A DNA stretch of 64,000 nt from Candidatus Bipolaricaulota bacterium (GTDB lineage Bacteria; Bipolaricaulota; Bipolaricaulia; Bipolaricaulales; Bipolaricaulaceae): the NCBI GenBank assembly GCA_025060415.1, contig JANXBT010000002.1, positions 434,001 through 498,000 of the forward strand. Direction: 5' to 3'. How positions within the stretch are numbered: position 1 is the stretch's first letter; each line of letters opens with the position of its first letter. The notes beneath the pieces are model-generated. The model was not told the DNA's origin, did not search any database, and was given only the letters and a program-made list of their open reading frames with translations. Position numbers and translations under genes: made by a program. Below, one piece after another: positions 1 to 8,538 of the stretch.

Positions 1-376
1 CGTGGCGTTCCACCTCCACCCCGTGGGGATGGGCCAGGGCCACGTACACCAGGCCCACGGGCTTTTCCGGGGTGCCGCCGGAGGGGCCGGCGATGCCCGT
101 GATTGCCAGGGCCAAGTCCGCCTGGAGGAGGCGGCGCACGCCCTCGGCCATGGCCCGGGCGCAGGCTGCGGACACCGCACCGTGCCGCGCCAGCACCTCC
201 GCCGGCACGCCCAACACCCCCTCCTTCACGGCGTTGGCGTAGGCCACAACCCCGCCCCGGAAGTAGGCGGAGGACCCGGGGACCTCGGTGAGGCGCATGC
301 CCAGAAGGCCGCCCGTGCAGGATTCGGCCACGGCCAGGGTCAGGCCCCGCTCCCGCAACAGCCGTCCGACCTCCAC
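1..376 (-). CDS. CinA C-terminal domain / nicotinamide-nucleotide amidase (partial, C-terminus outside window)
   Basis: About 125 residues are visible and the gene runs off the left edge. The reverse translation shows the CinA_C (PncC) core: the AVAESCTGG motif near the N-terminus, followed by [15 protein letters not shown] and later [13 protein letters not shown]. Family members deamidate nicotinamide mononucleotide in pyridine-nucleotide salvage. The N-terminal MoCF-like half of full CinA is absent, so this is a stand-alone amidase (family about 160 residues). I chose the GTG at 376; a TTG at 385 is also in frame. Either start overlaps the 3' end of the upstream sirtuin gene, suggesting coupling of two NAD-linked enzymes. 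Confidence 0.85.
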   Translation of the reverse strand, partial: MEVGRLLRERGLTLAVAESCTGGLLGMRLTEVPGSSAYFRGGVVAYANAVKEGVLGVPAEVLARHGAVSAACARAMAEGVRRLLQADLALAITGIAGPSGGTPEKPVGLVYVALAHPHGVEVERH

Positions 377-377
377 C

Positions 378-1136
378 TCAAGCAAGCTCCACCTCCAAGG
401 CCCGCGCCAAAAGGCTCACCGCCTCCACCAGATCGCCCCGCAGGAGGACGTCCGCGTAGGCGTCGTAGGGGGTGGGCTCGGCGTTGGCGATGAGGAGCTG
501 GGCTCCGCGGCTCACGGCGAAGGGCACGAGGCCCGCCACCGGCCACACCGTGAGGGAGGTGCCCAGGACGAACAGAAGGTCGGCTTCGGCCAGCTCCCGC
601 TGGGCCACCGCGAAGTCGGGGGTCACGGGCTCCCCGAACAGCACCACGTCGGGCTTCACCAGGCCGCCGCACCCGCAGCGGGCCAGCCCGGTGCGCTCCA
701 CCTCCGCCGCCACCCATTCCATGGGGTAGGAGGCCCGGCAGGAGAGGCAGGAGGCGGAGCGCACATGCCCGTGCACCTCCAGCACCCGCCGGGAGCCGGC
801 CCGCTGATGGAGGCCATCGATGTTCTGGGTGATGATCCCCCGCAGGAGGCCCCGCGCCTCCAGGGCCGCCAGGAAGCGGTGCACGGGGTTGGGCTGGGCC
901 TGGCGCATGGCCTGGAACCTCCAGAGCCAGAAGGCGTAGAAGGCCCGGGGGTCGCGTTGGAAGCCCTCGAGGGTCGAGACCTCTTCGGGGTTGTGGGTGC
1001 GCCAAAGGCCCTGGGGGCCGCGGAAGTCGGGGATGCCCGAAGGGGTGGAGACCCCAGCGCCCGTGAGGGCCCAGGCGCGGCCCGCCTCCTGCAGGAGGCG
1101 GGCCGCCAGGCGCACCGCGGAGGGCGCGATCCCCAT
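378..1136 (-). CDS. cobB: NAD-dependent protein deacylase, Sir2 family
   Basis: A 252-residue sirtuin. It carries the NAD-binding motif [15 protein letters not shown] (residues 26-40), the catalytic QNIDGLH, the active-site VHGH, and four zinc cysteines arranged as CLSC and [11 protein letters not shown] follows near the C-terminus. It removes acyl groups from protein lysines while consuming NAD+ and releasing nicotinamide. The stop codon overlaps the start region of the CinA-type amidase, so the two are probably co-transcribed. The bacterial length and single catalytic domain fit class III/U sirtuins. Acyl specificity cannot be read from the sequence with confidence. Confidence 0.93.
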   Translation of the reverse strand: MGIAPSAVRLAARLLQEAGRAWALTGAGVSTPSGIPDFRGPQGLWRTHNPEEVSTLEGFQRDPRAFYAFWLWRFQAMRQAQPNPVHRFLAALEARGLLRGIITQNIDGLHQRAGSRRVLEVHGHVRSASCLSCRASYPMEWVAAEVERTGLARCGCGGLVKPDVVLFGEPVTPDFAVAQRELAEADLLFVLGTSLTVWPVAGLVPFAVSRGAQLLIANAEPTPYDAYADVLLRGDLVEAVSLLARALEVELA

Positions 1137-1221
1137 ACGCTAAAGTCTCGGCTCCCTTGAGCCCCGGAGCAACCCCGGTTGTCCCCAAAACCGACGGGGA
1201 TTATCATTCGTTGGAGCAGCC

Positions 1222-1977
1222 ATGGCGGGGCATTCCAAGTGGGCCAACATCAAGTACCGCAAGGAGAAGCAAGACAAGAAGCGTTCCAACCTGTTTTCTA
1301 AACTCACCCGGGAGATCATCGTCTGCGCCCGCCAGGATCCCAACCCCGACACGAACCCCGCGCTGGCGGCGGCCATCGAGCGGGCCAAGGCCGCCAACAT
1401 GCCCAAGGAGAACATCGAGCGCGCCATCCAGCGCGCCGCGGGCGGGCTGGAGGGCACCAACCTCCAGGAGGTCATCTACGAGGGCTACGGTCCCGGCGGG
1501 GTGGCCATCCTCCTCCGGGCCTACACGGACAACCGCAACCGCACGGCCGCGGCCGTGCGCCACATCTTCGAAAAGCACGGGGGGAACCTCAGCGGCGAGG
1601 GCAGCGTGGCCTGGCAGTTCGAGCGCCGCGGCATCCTCCAGATCAAGGCCCTGCCCAAGGGCATGGACAAGGAGACCCTCATCCTCCTTGCGGCCGAGGC
1701 CGGCGCCGAGGACTTCGTGGAGGAGGACAACACCCTCACCTTCTACACCCAGCCCAAGGACCTGGCGGACGTGCGGGACGCCCTGCGGGAAAAGGGCGTG
1801 GAGATCGAGCGCGCGGTGATCGGGTTCCTGCCCAAGACCACGGTGCGGGTGGAGGGCCCGGAGGCGGAAAAGCTCCTGCGGCTCCTCGATGAGCTCGACG
1901 AGGCCGAGGAGATCCAGGAGGTCGTGGCCAACTTCGACATCCCCGACGAGATCCTGGCCAAGGTGGAAGGGGCCTAG
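1222..1977 (+). CDS. yebC: YebC/PmpR (TACO1) family protein
   Basis: A 251-residue protein opening with MAGHSKWANIKYRKEKQDKK, the family hallmark, and containing PKENIERAI and the GYGPGGVA segment. Family members were described as DNA-binding regulators (PmpR); more recent work links them to translation of difficult motifs such as polyproline. The start is the ATG at 1222, with TTGGAG about seven bases upstream. The stop codon shares a palindromic CTAG with the stop of the convergent phosphoesterase gene, so the two genes meet with no spacer. Confidence 0.95.
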   Translation: MAGHSKWANIKYRKEKQDKKRSNLFSKLTREIIVCARQDPNPDTNPALAAAIERAKAANMPKENIERAIQRAAGGLEGTNLQEVIYEGYGPGGVAILLRAYTDNRNRTAAAVRHIFEKHGGNLSGEGSVAWQFERRGILQIKALPKGMDKETLILLAAEAGAEDFVEEDNTLTFYTQPKDLADVRDALREKGVEIERAVIGFLPKTTVRVEGPEAEKLLRLLDELDEAEEIQEVVANFDIPDEILAKVEGA

Positions 1978-2786
1978 GCCTGCCAGAGCACGGCCAAAAC
2001 GAAAAACAGCCCGAGCGCCGCGAACGCGGAAGCTGGGACCCCCAAGGGCAGCGCCTCCCGCGGCTGCAAGACCTCGTAGGCCCGCACGCCCTCGGGCCCC
2101 AGGCGCACCACCCCCAGGGCTTTGCCGTGGCTCCCGGCCTGCACGATGGGCACGCCCTCCACGTACAAGGGCTCCCGAAACACCCGGTGGTTGTGCCCCA
2201 GCACGAACAGCGCGGGCTTCTTGGAGAGCCGGCGCACCAGGTCCTGGGCGCGCCGGAGGTCCAGGTGGCCCAGGAGGATGAAGAGGTCGTGGGGGGGCGC
2301 GGCGGCCAGTGCGGCCTCCAGAGCCTCCCCGGGGTCGAGGAGCTCCCAGCCCGGCCAAACTATGGCCAGATCCCACAAAACCCCAAGAAGCAGGACCCGC
2401 AGGCCCTTGACCTCCACGAGGGCCCAGGGTTTTGTGGGCAGGGGCGCGCGCAGGTTCGTGGCCAGCACGGCAAACGGCGTCTCCGCCAGGATCCGGCTCA
2501 GAACCCTCGGCCCCAGATAGGTCTCGTGGTTGGCCAGGACCATGGCCGTGTAGCCCAGCGCGGCCATGGCCCGCATGGTCTCCCAGGCCTCCGCCTCCCC
2601 GGTGGGGCGGCGGGTGTCCTCCCAGGCGTCGCCGCCGTCCAACACCAGGTCCGCCCGAAGGAAGACCTCCCGGAACTCCCCGAGCCGGGCCACGGCGGTG
2701 TGGAGGTCCGTGGTGAACACCACGGTGAGCTCCCAGCCCAGGCCGGAACCGAAGAAGACCGCGGCTAAAAGTAGAGCCCGCACCAT
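1974..2786 (-). CDS. Secreted or membrane-anchored metallophosphoesterase (5'-nucleotidase-like)
   Basis: 270 residues. A signal-peptide-like N-terminus precedes VVFTTDLHTAV, the first metal-binding block, with an atypical DLH instead of DxH. It continues with DGGDAWED, ANHE and GHNHRVF, as in calcineurin-like phosphoesterases. The C-terminus ends in a hydrophobic segment (about residues 250-268) that could anchor it. It probably hydrolyses a phosphoester outside the cytoplasmic membrane; the substrate is unknown. It is shorter than typical UshA-type nucleotidases and lacks their C-terminal domain. The start ATG at 2786 lies inside the 3' end of the upstream small gene, suggesting translational coupling. 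Confidence 0.8.
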   Translation of the reverse strand: MVRALLLAAVFFGSGLGWELTVVFTTDLHTAVARLGEFREVFLRADLVLDGGDAWEDTRRPTGEAEAWETMRAMAALGYTAMVLANHETYLGPRVLSRILAETPFAVLATNLRAPLPTKPWALVEVKGLRVLLLGVLWDLAIVWPGWELLDPGEALEAALAAAPPHDLFILLGHLDLRRAQDLVRRLSKKPALFVLGHNHRVFREPLYVEGVPIVQAGSHGKALGVVRLGPEGVRAYEVLQPREALPLGVPASAFAALGLFFVLAVLWQA

Positions 2787-3193
2787 GCGGACAGACCCCC
2801 TTGGCGGATCAGGATGCTGCCCCAAAGCTGCCGGAAGCGCAGGCGGAGCCCCAGGGCGTTCTCCGCGCCGAGGCTGCCGAACAGGGAGAGGTAGGGATCC
2901 TCGGCGAGCTCCCAGGCCAGGGAGGGCCCGGTTTCCGCGCGGACCAGGGCCACGAGGGCGTGGCCGGGCGCGCGGGCCAGGGCCACCCGCGGGGGCACCT
3001 CCGCCCACAGGAACCAGGGCCCGGCCAGGAGGGAGATCCGCACGGCCAGGGGAGGCTCCGCAAGGCCCACGAAGAACTGGGCGGGGCCGAGGGGGAGGAT
3101 GAGCCAGGGTTGGGGGCCCAGGGCCACGGCCCCGCTCCCGGCCATGGCCACCGGCAGCGTCCCAAGGGCCCAAAACCACACAGCCAGCTCCAT
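2765..3193 (-). CDS. Hypothetical secreted/membrane protein
   Basis: 142 residues, not recognised. The N-terminus (MELAVWFWALGTLPVAMAG) looks like a signal peptide or membrane helix. The rest is rich in alternating hydrophobic residues and could form beta structure. It overlaps the metallophosphoesterase gene by 22 bases and is divergent from tilS with only 37 bases between start codons, so it is probably the first gene of a two-gene operon. A role connected with the phosphoesterase is inferred from position only. Confidence 0.6.
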   Translation of the reverse strand: MELAVWFWALGTLPVAMAGSGAVALGPQPWLILPLGPAQFFVGLAEPPLAVRISLLAGPWFLWAEVPPRVALARAPGHALVALVRAETGPSLAWELAEDPYLSLFGSLGAENALGLRLRFRQLWGSILIRQGGLSAWCGLYF

Positions 3194-3216
3194 TGGCGTC
3201 CCCGCTGGGGAACGCG

Positions 3217-3222
3217 CATTAT
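3217..3222 (+). promoter_or_regulatory. Possible -10 element of tilS (CATTAT)
   Basis: CATTAT sits eight bases before the tilS ATG, the spacing seen at several other genes here, which would give a leaderless mRNA. An overlapping GGGGGAA could instead act as a ribosome-binding site if transcription starts further upstream. Weak as a single case. Confidence 0.35.
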
Positions 3223-3230
3223 AGGGGGAA

Positions 3231-4574
3231 ATGCTCCCGAAGGTTCGGGAAGCCCTGCGCCGCTACCGCATGGTCGCGCCTGGGGAGAGGGTGCTGGTGG
3301 CCGTCTCCGGGGGAGCGGACTCCATGGCCCTCCTCTACGGCCTCTATTGGCTGCGCAAGGAGTTCGGCCTGAGCCTGGCCATCGCCCACCTGGACCACGG
3401 GATCCGGCCGGACACCGCCGAGGACCTGCGGGTGGTGCGGGCCGCCGCCGAGGACCTCGGCCTCCCCCTCCTCCATGAGCGGGTGGATGCCCCCGCCTAC
3501 GCCCGGGAGAAGAAGCTCAACCTGGAGGAGGCGGCGCGGCGGCTGCGGCGGGAGTTCCTCCTGCGCGCCGCACAAACCCTGGAGGCCCAGAAGATCGCCC
3601 TGGGCCACACCCGCACGGATTTGGCCGAGACCGTCCTCCTCCACCTTCTGCGGGGCGCGGGGCCCGCGGGCCTGCGCGGCTTCCTCCCCGTGGTCCCGCC
3701 CTTCATCCGTCCCCTCGTCCTCGTGGGCCGCGAGGAAACGCGGGCCTTCTGCCAAGAGCACGCCATCCCCTTCCGCGACGACCCCACGAACTATGACACC
3801 CGCCTCACCCGCAACGCCATCCGGCTGGAGCTCCTGCCCCTTTTGCGCAAGCACAACGCGCGGGCCGAGGAGGCCTTGGCCCGGGCCGCCGAGCTCCTTG
3901 GGCAGACCCAGGAGGTCTTGGCGTGGACGGCCCAAAGGCTTTTGGCGGAGCTGCGGCGGGGCCGCGGTCTAGATTTGGCGAGGCTTCGGGAGCTCCCGCC
4001 CCCGGTGCAGGCCCTCCTGGTGCGGGCCCTGGCCCACGAGCACGGGATCGCCCTCTACCGAAAGCACGTGGAGGCGGTGCTGCGGGCCTTGGCCCGGGGC
4101 GAAGCCGCGGAGGTCTACCTCCCCCAGGGCCTGCTCGCCCGCCTGGGCGGTGGCCTTTTCGTGGTGGAGCGGGCGGCCCCTGTGCCAACGGGGCCCTGGG
4201 CTCTCGGGGTTCCGGGCGAAACGGAGATCCCCGCGCTCGGCCTCGCCGTCCGCGCGGAGAGGCTCCCCCGCCCCGCGGACCTCGACACCCACGACCTTTG
4301 GGCGGTCTACGTTTCGCCGGCGCGGGTGCGGCCGCCCCTGGCGGTGCGCGTCCCCACCCGCACGGACCGGATCGTGCCCTTCGGCCGCACGGACGCCGTG
4401 CGGGTCTGGGACCTGCTCGCCAAGGAGGGCGTGCCCCGCTGGGAGCGGGCCCGCTGGCCCCTGGTCGTGGACGAACAAGGGGTGGTGTGGGTGGTGGGCC
4501 TCCGCCTTAACCGGGAGTATGCTGTGCTCCCGGAGGATGCGGAGGTCCTGCGGATCTCCGCGCGCAGGCTATGA
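3231..4574 (+). CDS. tilS: tRNA(Ile)-lysidine synthase
   Basis: 447 residues with the PP-loop SGGADS at residues 26-31 and the downstream HLDHGIRPDTAED and GHTRTDLAET motifs of the TilS N-terminal domain. A C-terminal substrate-recognition region follows. It converts C34 of the minor tRNA-Ile (CAU) to lysidine with ATP and lysine, changing its decoding from AUG to AUA. The TGA stop overlaps the ATG of the RseP-like gene (ATGA), so the two are translationally coupled. The gene is essential in most bacteria. Length is normal for the family. Confidence 0.95.
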   Translation: MLPKVREALRRYRMVAPGERVLVAVSGGADSMALLYGLYWLRKEFGLSLAIAHLDHGIRPDTAEDLRVVRAAAEDLGLPLLHERVDAPAYAREKKLNLEEAARRLRREFLLRAAQTLEAQKIALGHTRTDLAETVLLHLLRGAGPAGLRGFLPVVPPFIRPLVLVGREETRAFCQEHAIPFRDDPTNYDTRLTRNAIRLELLPLLRKHNARAEEALARAAELLGQTQEVLAWTAQRLLAELRRGRGLDLARLRELPPPVQALLVRALAHEHGIALYRKHVEAVLRALARGEAAEVYLPQGLLARLGGGLFVVERAAPVPTGPWALGVPGETEIPALGLAVRAERLPRPADLDTHDLWAVYVSPARVRPPLAVRVPTRTDRIVPFGRTDAVRVWDLLAKEGVPRWERARWPLVVDEQGVVWVVGLRLNREYAVLPEDAEVLRISARRL

Positions 4575-5842
4575 GCACGCTGGCGCTGTTCCTGGTGACG
4601 ATCCTCGTCCTCGTGGGGTTCCACGAGTTGGGGCATTTCTTGGCGGCCAAGCTCGTGCGCATCGGGGTGGTGGAGTTCGCCATCGGCTTCGGCCCGCCCC
4701 TCCGGACCTGGAAGCGGGGGAAGACCCGGTACAGCCTGCGCCTCCTCCCCTTGGGGGGCTACGTGCGCCTGGCCGGGGAGGGCTGGGACCCCGGGGAGTT
4801 CCCGGCCGAGGAGACGTACTACGGCCGGCCGGCCTGGGCCCGGCTCCTCGTGGCCCTGCTCGGCCCGGCCTTCAACCTCCTTTTGGCCCTGGTCCTGGCC
4901 TTCGCGGGCTTTGGGCTTATCGGGCTGCCCCGCCTGCGCGTGGCCGGCCTCGTCCCCGGCCGGCCGGCGGAACAGGCCCTGCAGGTGGGCGACGTCCTCC
5001 TCGCTGTGGAGGGAAGGCCCATCTGGAGCACGGACGAGGTGGGCCCCCTCGTCCAGGCCCGGGCCCCAGAACCCGTGCGCTTCCACATCCTGCGCGAAGG
5101 CCGCCCCCTGGAGGTGGCCCTCACCCCGGTCTACGCCCTGGAGGAGCAGCGTTACCTCGTGGGCGCCTACTTCCTGCCCCAGGTGACCCTGGCCGAGCTG
5201 GAGGAGGTCCCGCCCCTCACCCTCCTTTCCGCCGCGGGCTTCCGCGGCGGCGACCGGGTGGTGGAGGCCTGCGGGCGGCCCGTGCGCTCCCAACTGGAGC
5301 TCCTTTTGGCGGTGGAGGAGGGGTGCCGCGAGGTGCGGGTCCAGCGGGCCGAGGGGCTCGTGAGCTTGCCCCTGCCGGAGGACGCCGGGCGGGCCTTCGC
5401 TCAGGGGAGGTGGCGTGCGCTGCCCATGGTGTATGGGCCGATCGGGCTGGGGCGGGCGCTGCGCCTGGCCGGCCAGCAGGTGGGCCAGGCCCTGTTCCTT
5501 GTGGCGGCGGCCCTGCAGGCCCTGGTGGCCCGGCGCCTCCCCGCCGGGGAGGCCGTGAGCGGCCCGGTGGGCATCGCCGCCCTGCTCGCCGAGGGCCTGG
5601 CCGCCGGCCCCTTGGTCGTCCTCCTCCTCATCGCCGTCATCAGCGTGAACCTCGCCCTCTTCAACCTCCTGCCCATCCCCGCCCTGGACGGCTCGCGCCT
5701 CCTTTTCGCGCTGGTGGAGCTTTTGACCCGGCGCCGCGTCCCCCCGCAGGTGGAAACCCTCGTGCACACCCTGGGCTTTGTCCTCCTCCTGGGGCTTCTG
5801 ATCCTCATCACGGCGCGCGATCTTCTGCGCCTCTTCGGATGA
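4571..5842 (+). CDS. rseP: Site-2 intramembrane zinc metalloprotease, RseP/YluC family
   Basis: 423 residues. The zinc-binding HELGHF lies near residue 16 inside the first membrane helix, and the NLLPIPALDG motif supplies the third ligand near the C-terminus. A PDZ domain lies between (RVAGLVPGRPAEQALQVGD), followed by a second, weaker PDZ-like segment around GFRGGDRVVEACGRP. Such proteases cut membrane-bound anti-sigma factors or signal-peptide remnants. It is coupled to tilS by an ATGA overlap. Its 3' end overlaps that of the convergent ispF by 35 bases. Confidence 0.93.
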   Translation: MSTLALFLVTILVLVGFHELGHFLAAKLVRIGVVEFAIGFGPPLRTWKRGKTRYSLRLLPLGGYVRLAGEGWDPGEFPAEETYYGRPAWARLLVALLGPAFNLLLALVLAFAGFGLIGLPRLRVAGLVPGRPAEQALQVGDVLLAVEGRPIWSTDEVGPLVQARAPEPVRFHILREGRPLEVALTPVYALEEQRYLVGAYFLPQVTLAELEEVPPLTLLSAAGFRGGDRVVEACGRPVRSQLELLLAVEEGCREVRVQRAEGLVSLPLPEDAGRAFAQGRWRALPMVYGPIGLGRALRLAGQQVGQALFLVAAALQALVARRLPAGEAVSGPVGIAALLAEGLAAGPLVVLLLIAVISVNLALFNLLPIPALDGSRLLFALVELLTRRRVPPQVETLVHTLGFVLLLGLLILITARDLLRLFG

Positions 5843-6305
5843 GGGCCACGGCCCAGGCCGCGATCCCCTCCCCCCGGCCCAGCGCGCCCATCCCCTCCGC
5901 CGTGGTGGCCTTGATGGACACCGCCTCCTCCGCGATCCCCAGCACCGCCGCGATGTTCCGGCGCATCTGGGGGACGTAGGGGGCGAGCTTCGGCCGCTCC
6001 GCCACCACCGCCACGTCCACCTGGACCGGCAGGTACCCGGCCTGGGCCAGCAGCGCGCGCACCTGGCCCAGGAGGAGGAGGGAGGAGGCCTCACGCCAGC
6101 GCTCCTCCGTGGGGGGGAAGTGCCGGCCGAGGTCGCCGAGGGCGGCGGCGCCCAGGAGGGCGTCGCAGACCGCATGAAGGATCACGTCCGCATCGGAGTG
6201 GCCCAGGAGGCCGGCCTCGTGGGGGATGTCCACTCCGCCCAGGACGAGGCGCCGCCCGGGGGCGAAGCGGTGGAAGTCCAGGCCTATTCCGACGCGGAAG
6301 TCCAC
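5808..6305 (-). CDS. ispF: 2-C-methyl-D-erythritol 2,4-cyclodiphosphate synthase
   Basis: 165 residues, the usual IspF length. Visible motifs are GIGLDFHRF with the DxH metal site, HSDADVILHA, DLGRHFPPT, and TTAEGMGALGRGEGI. The enzyme cyclises CDP-methylerythritol phosphate in the non-mevalonate isoprenoid pathway. The start is a GTG at 6305 that overlaps the 3' end of recX by 22 bases, so it is probably the last gene of a recA-recX-ispF transcript. The other MEP-pathway genes are not in this window. Confidence 0.95.
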   Translation of the reverse strand: MDFRVGIGLDFHRFAPGRRLVLGGVDIPHEAGLLGHSDADVILHAVCDALLGAAALGDLGRHFPPTEERWREASSLLLLGQVRALLAQAGYLPVQVDVAVVAERPKLAPYVPQMRRNIAAVLGIAEEAVSIKATTAEGMGALGRGEGIAAWAVALIRRGAEDRAP

Positions 6306-6766
6306 GGCCCGAACGCCTCCTCGGCCGCCCGGCGGGCGAGCTCGGGCGGAAAGCCCCGCCGGAGGAGGAAGGCGTAGGCGCGGCGGAGGGCCACCGGGGG
6401 CGGGAGCCCTTCCCAGAGGCGCCGGCGGGAGGCGAGGGCCCGCCGGGCCAGTTCCTCCTCGGAAAGCTCGGGGAGCACGGCCTGCGCGGCCTCCTCCGCC
6501 AACGCCCCCTCCACCCCCCGGGCCCGCAGCTCCCCGGCGATCCGCCGGCGGGGGCAGGGCCGGGAAAGGAGCCGGTCCTCGGCATAAAGGAGGGCGAAGG
6601 CCCGGTCGTCCACGAGCGCGGCCTCCTCGGCGCGGCGCAGCACCCTCTCCACTACTTCCCTAGAGAAGCCGCGGCGGAGGAGGCGCTGGCGCAATTCCTC
6701 GCGGGCGCGCGGCCGGAGGGAAAGGAGGCGCAGCGCGTAGCTCCAGGCCCGCTCCTCCTCCCTCAT
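6284..6766 (-). CDS. recX: Regulatory protein RecX
   Basis: 160 residues, strongly basic and helical, with the RecX repeats YALRLLSLRPRAREELRQRL and LVDDRAFA. RecX inhibits RecA filament extension. The ATG at 6766 overlaps the recA stop codon (ATGA), the classic recA-recX coupling, which supports the assignment and the chosen start. Its own 3' end overlaps ispF. Confidence 0.9.
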   Translation of the reverse strand: MREEERAWSYALRLLSLRPRAREELRQRLLRRGFSREVVERVLRRAEEAALVDDRAFALLYAEDRLLSRPCPRRRIAGELRARGVEGALAEEAAQAVLPELSEEELARRALASRRRLWEGLPPPVALRRAYAFLLRRGFPPELARRAAEEAFGPWTSASE

Positions 6767-7800
6767 TCGCCCAAGGGCTTCGGCTCGGGGATCCCCGCCT
6801 TGGCCCGGATGTCCTTGGCGATCCGCTGGGCGAGGTCGGGGTGCTCCTCCAGGAACTGGGCGGCTTGGGCCAGGCCCTGGCCGAGGCGGATGTCGCCGTA
6901 GGAGTACCAGGCCCCGGCGCGGGTCACCACCCCCCACTCCACGCCGGTGTTGAGGATGTCCCGCTCTTTCACGATGCCCCGGCCGTAGATGATGTCGAAG
7001 GAGGCCTCGCGGTAGGGCGGGGCCACCTTGCTCTTCACCACCCGCACGTGGGCCTTCATGCCCACGCGCTCGTCGCCCTCCGCGATTTTCCCCTCGGACC
7101 AGATGTTGAGGCGCACGGAGGCGTAGAACTTGAGGGCCCGGCCGCCGGTGGTGGTGGTGGCGGGGCCGAAGGGACCGGGCTGGATGGCCGCACGGATCTG
7201 GTTCACGAACACCGCCACCGTCTTGGACTGGGCGATGGCCGCGGCCAGCTTGCGCATGGCCTGGGACATGAGCCGGGCCTGCAGGCCCACCTGGGCCTCG
7301 CCCATCTGCCCCTGCAGCTCCGCCTCCGGCACCAGCGCGGCCACGGAGTCCACCACGATCACGTCCACCGCGCCCGAGCGCACCAGGGCCTCCATGATCT
7401 CCAGGGCCTGCTCGCCCGAGCTGGGCTGGGAAAGGAGGAGCTCGTCCAGGTCCACGCCGATGGCCTTGCAGTAGCCGGGGTCCAGGGCGTGCTCGGCGTC
7501 GATGAAGGCGGCGGTGCCGCCGAGGCGTTGGGCCTCGGCCACGATGGAGAGGGCCAGGGTGGTCTTGCCCGAGGCCTCCGGGCCGAAGATCTCCACGATG
7601 CGGCCCCGCGGAACCCCGCCCACCCCCAGGGCGATGTCCAGGGCGAGGGAGCCGGTGGGGATCACCTCCACCTCGGCCACCGGCCGCTCCCCCAGGCGCA
7701 TGATGGCCCCCTCGCCGTAGGCCTTCTGGATCTGCTTGATCACGTTCTCCAGGATCTCCTGGCGCTTGGGGTTCCCGTCCTTCCTCTCCGGATTGGCCAT
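6763..7800 (-). CDS. recA: Recombinase RecA
   Basis: 345 residues. The Walker A motif is GPEASGKTT; FIDAEHALDP, the IVVDSVAALVP Walker B region and the L2 loop with the NQIR segment follow. The C-terminal tail is short. RecA forms the ATP-dependent filament for homologous recombination and the SOS response. The start ATG at 7800 is preceded by GGAGGG and by a TACCAT -10 box twenty bases upstream, so it probably has its own promoter within the end of sfsA. No obvious LexA box was seen. Confidence 0.98.
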   Translation of the reverse strand: MANPERKDGNPKRQEILENVIKQIQKAYGEGAIMRLGERPVAEVEVIPTGSLALDIALGVGGVPRGRIVEIFGPEASGKTTLALSIVAEAQRLGGTAAFIDAEHALDPGYCKAIGVDLDELLLSQPSSGEQALEIMEALVRSGAVDVIVVDSVAALVPEAELQGQMGEAQVGLQARLMSQAMRKLAAAIAQSKTVAVFVNQIRAAIQPGPFGPATTTTGGRALKFYASVRLNIWSEGKIAEGDERVGMKAHVRVVKSKVAPPYREASFDIIYGRGIVKERDILNTGVEWGVVTRAGAWYSYGDIRLGQGLAQAAQFLEEHPDLAQRIAKDIRAKAGIPEPKPLGE

Positions 7801-7818
7801 GGAAAATCCCTCCGCGCG

Positions 7819-8538
7819 TTATGGTAAGGCCGGGGGTTCGGGGGCACAAGGAGCGGGAAGGACCAGGGCTTCGCGGCCCAAGAGCCGGCGGGGGATGAGG
7901 TCCCTTCCGTCGAAGGCGCACACCAGGGCCCGGGCCTCCATCCCCGCCGCCAGGGCCTGGCAGAAGCCGGCCGCGAAGCGCGGGTCGACCCTGGCGTTCG
8001 GCCCAAACCGCTCCGCATCCGGCCGCTGCACCACAAACAGGACCAGGGCCCCCTCGCCCGCCTGGGCCACCCGCGCCAGCTCCCCAAGATGCCGCTGCCC
8101 CCGCCGGGTCGGCGCGTCCGGGAACAGGGCCACCCCCGCTTCCACCAGCGTCACGGACTTCACCTCCACCCAGACCCGCGCCCGCCCCCGCACCAGGAGG
8201 AAGTCCGCCCGCCCCTCCCCAAGGCGGGGCTCCCGCGCCGCCACCCGGAAGCCCCTAAGCTCGGGGAGGGCGCCCTGGGCCAAGAACCGGGGGAACAGGC
8301 GGTTGGGCAGGGTGGAATCCAGGGAGACGAGGAACGGGCCGAGGTCCGCGCCCACGGCGGTGAAGGCCGTCCTCCGCCCAGGGGGCGCGGGCCGGAGGAG
8401 GAGGCGGCGGCCGGGGCTTAGGACCTCCGCGAGCCGGCCGGGGTTGGGCAGGTGGGCCAGGGCGCGCCGCCGCCCCACCCGGACCACCAGGGTGAAGCGA
8501 TTGGGCCGCGCCAGGAACTCAGCCCAGACGGGCTCCAT
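7819..8538 (-). CDS. sfsA: Sugar fermentation stimulation protein homologue SfsA
   Basis: 239 residues with SfsA family signatures: RFTLVVRVGRRRALAHLPNPGR near the N-terminus, the VEVKSVTL nuclease-like segment, and DAPTRRGQRHL. SfsA has an OB-fold-like N-terminal domain and a PD-(D/E)XK-like core; its true activity is unsettled (nucleic-acid binding has been proposed). The start ATG at 8538 overlaps the end of the flavoprotein gene by 20 bases. It lies directly upstream of recA. Confidence 0.9.
   Translation of the reverse strand: MEPVWAEFLARPNRFTLVVRVGRRRALAHLPNPGRLAEVLSPGRRLLLRPAPPGRRTAFTAVGADLGPFLVSLDSTLPNRLFPRFLAQGALPELRGFRVAAREPRLGEGRADFLLVRGRARVWVEVKSVTLVEAGVALFPDAPTRRGQRHLGELARVAQAGEGALVLFVVQRPDAERFGPNARVDPRFAAGFCQALAAGMEARALVCAFDGRDLIPRRLLGREALVLPAPCAPEPPALP
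7821..7826 (-). promoter_or_regulatory. Candidate -10 box of recA (TACCAT)
   Basis: TACCAT on the minus strand leaves about 20 bases to the recA ATG. That space contains the GGAGGG ribosome-binding site, so this is a conventional leadered promoter, in contrast to the leaderless ones elsewhere in the window. Confidence 0.45.
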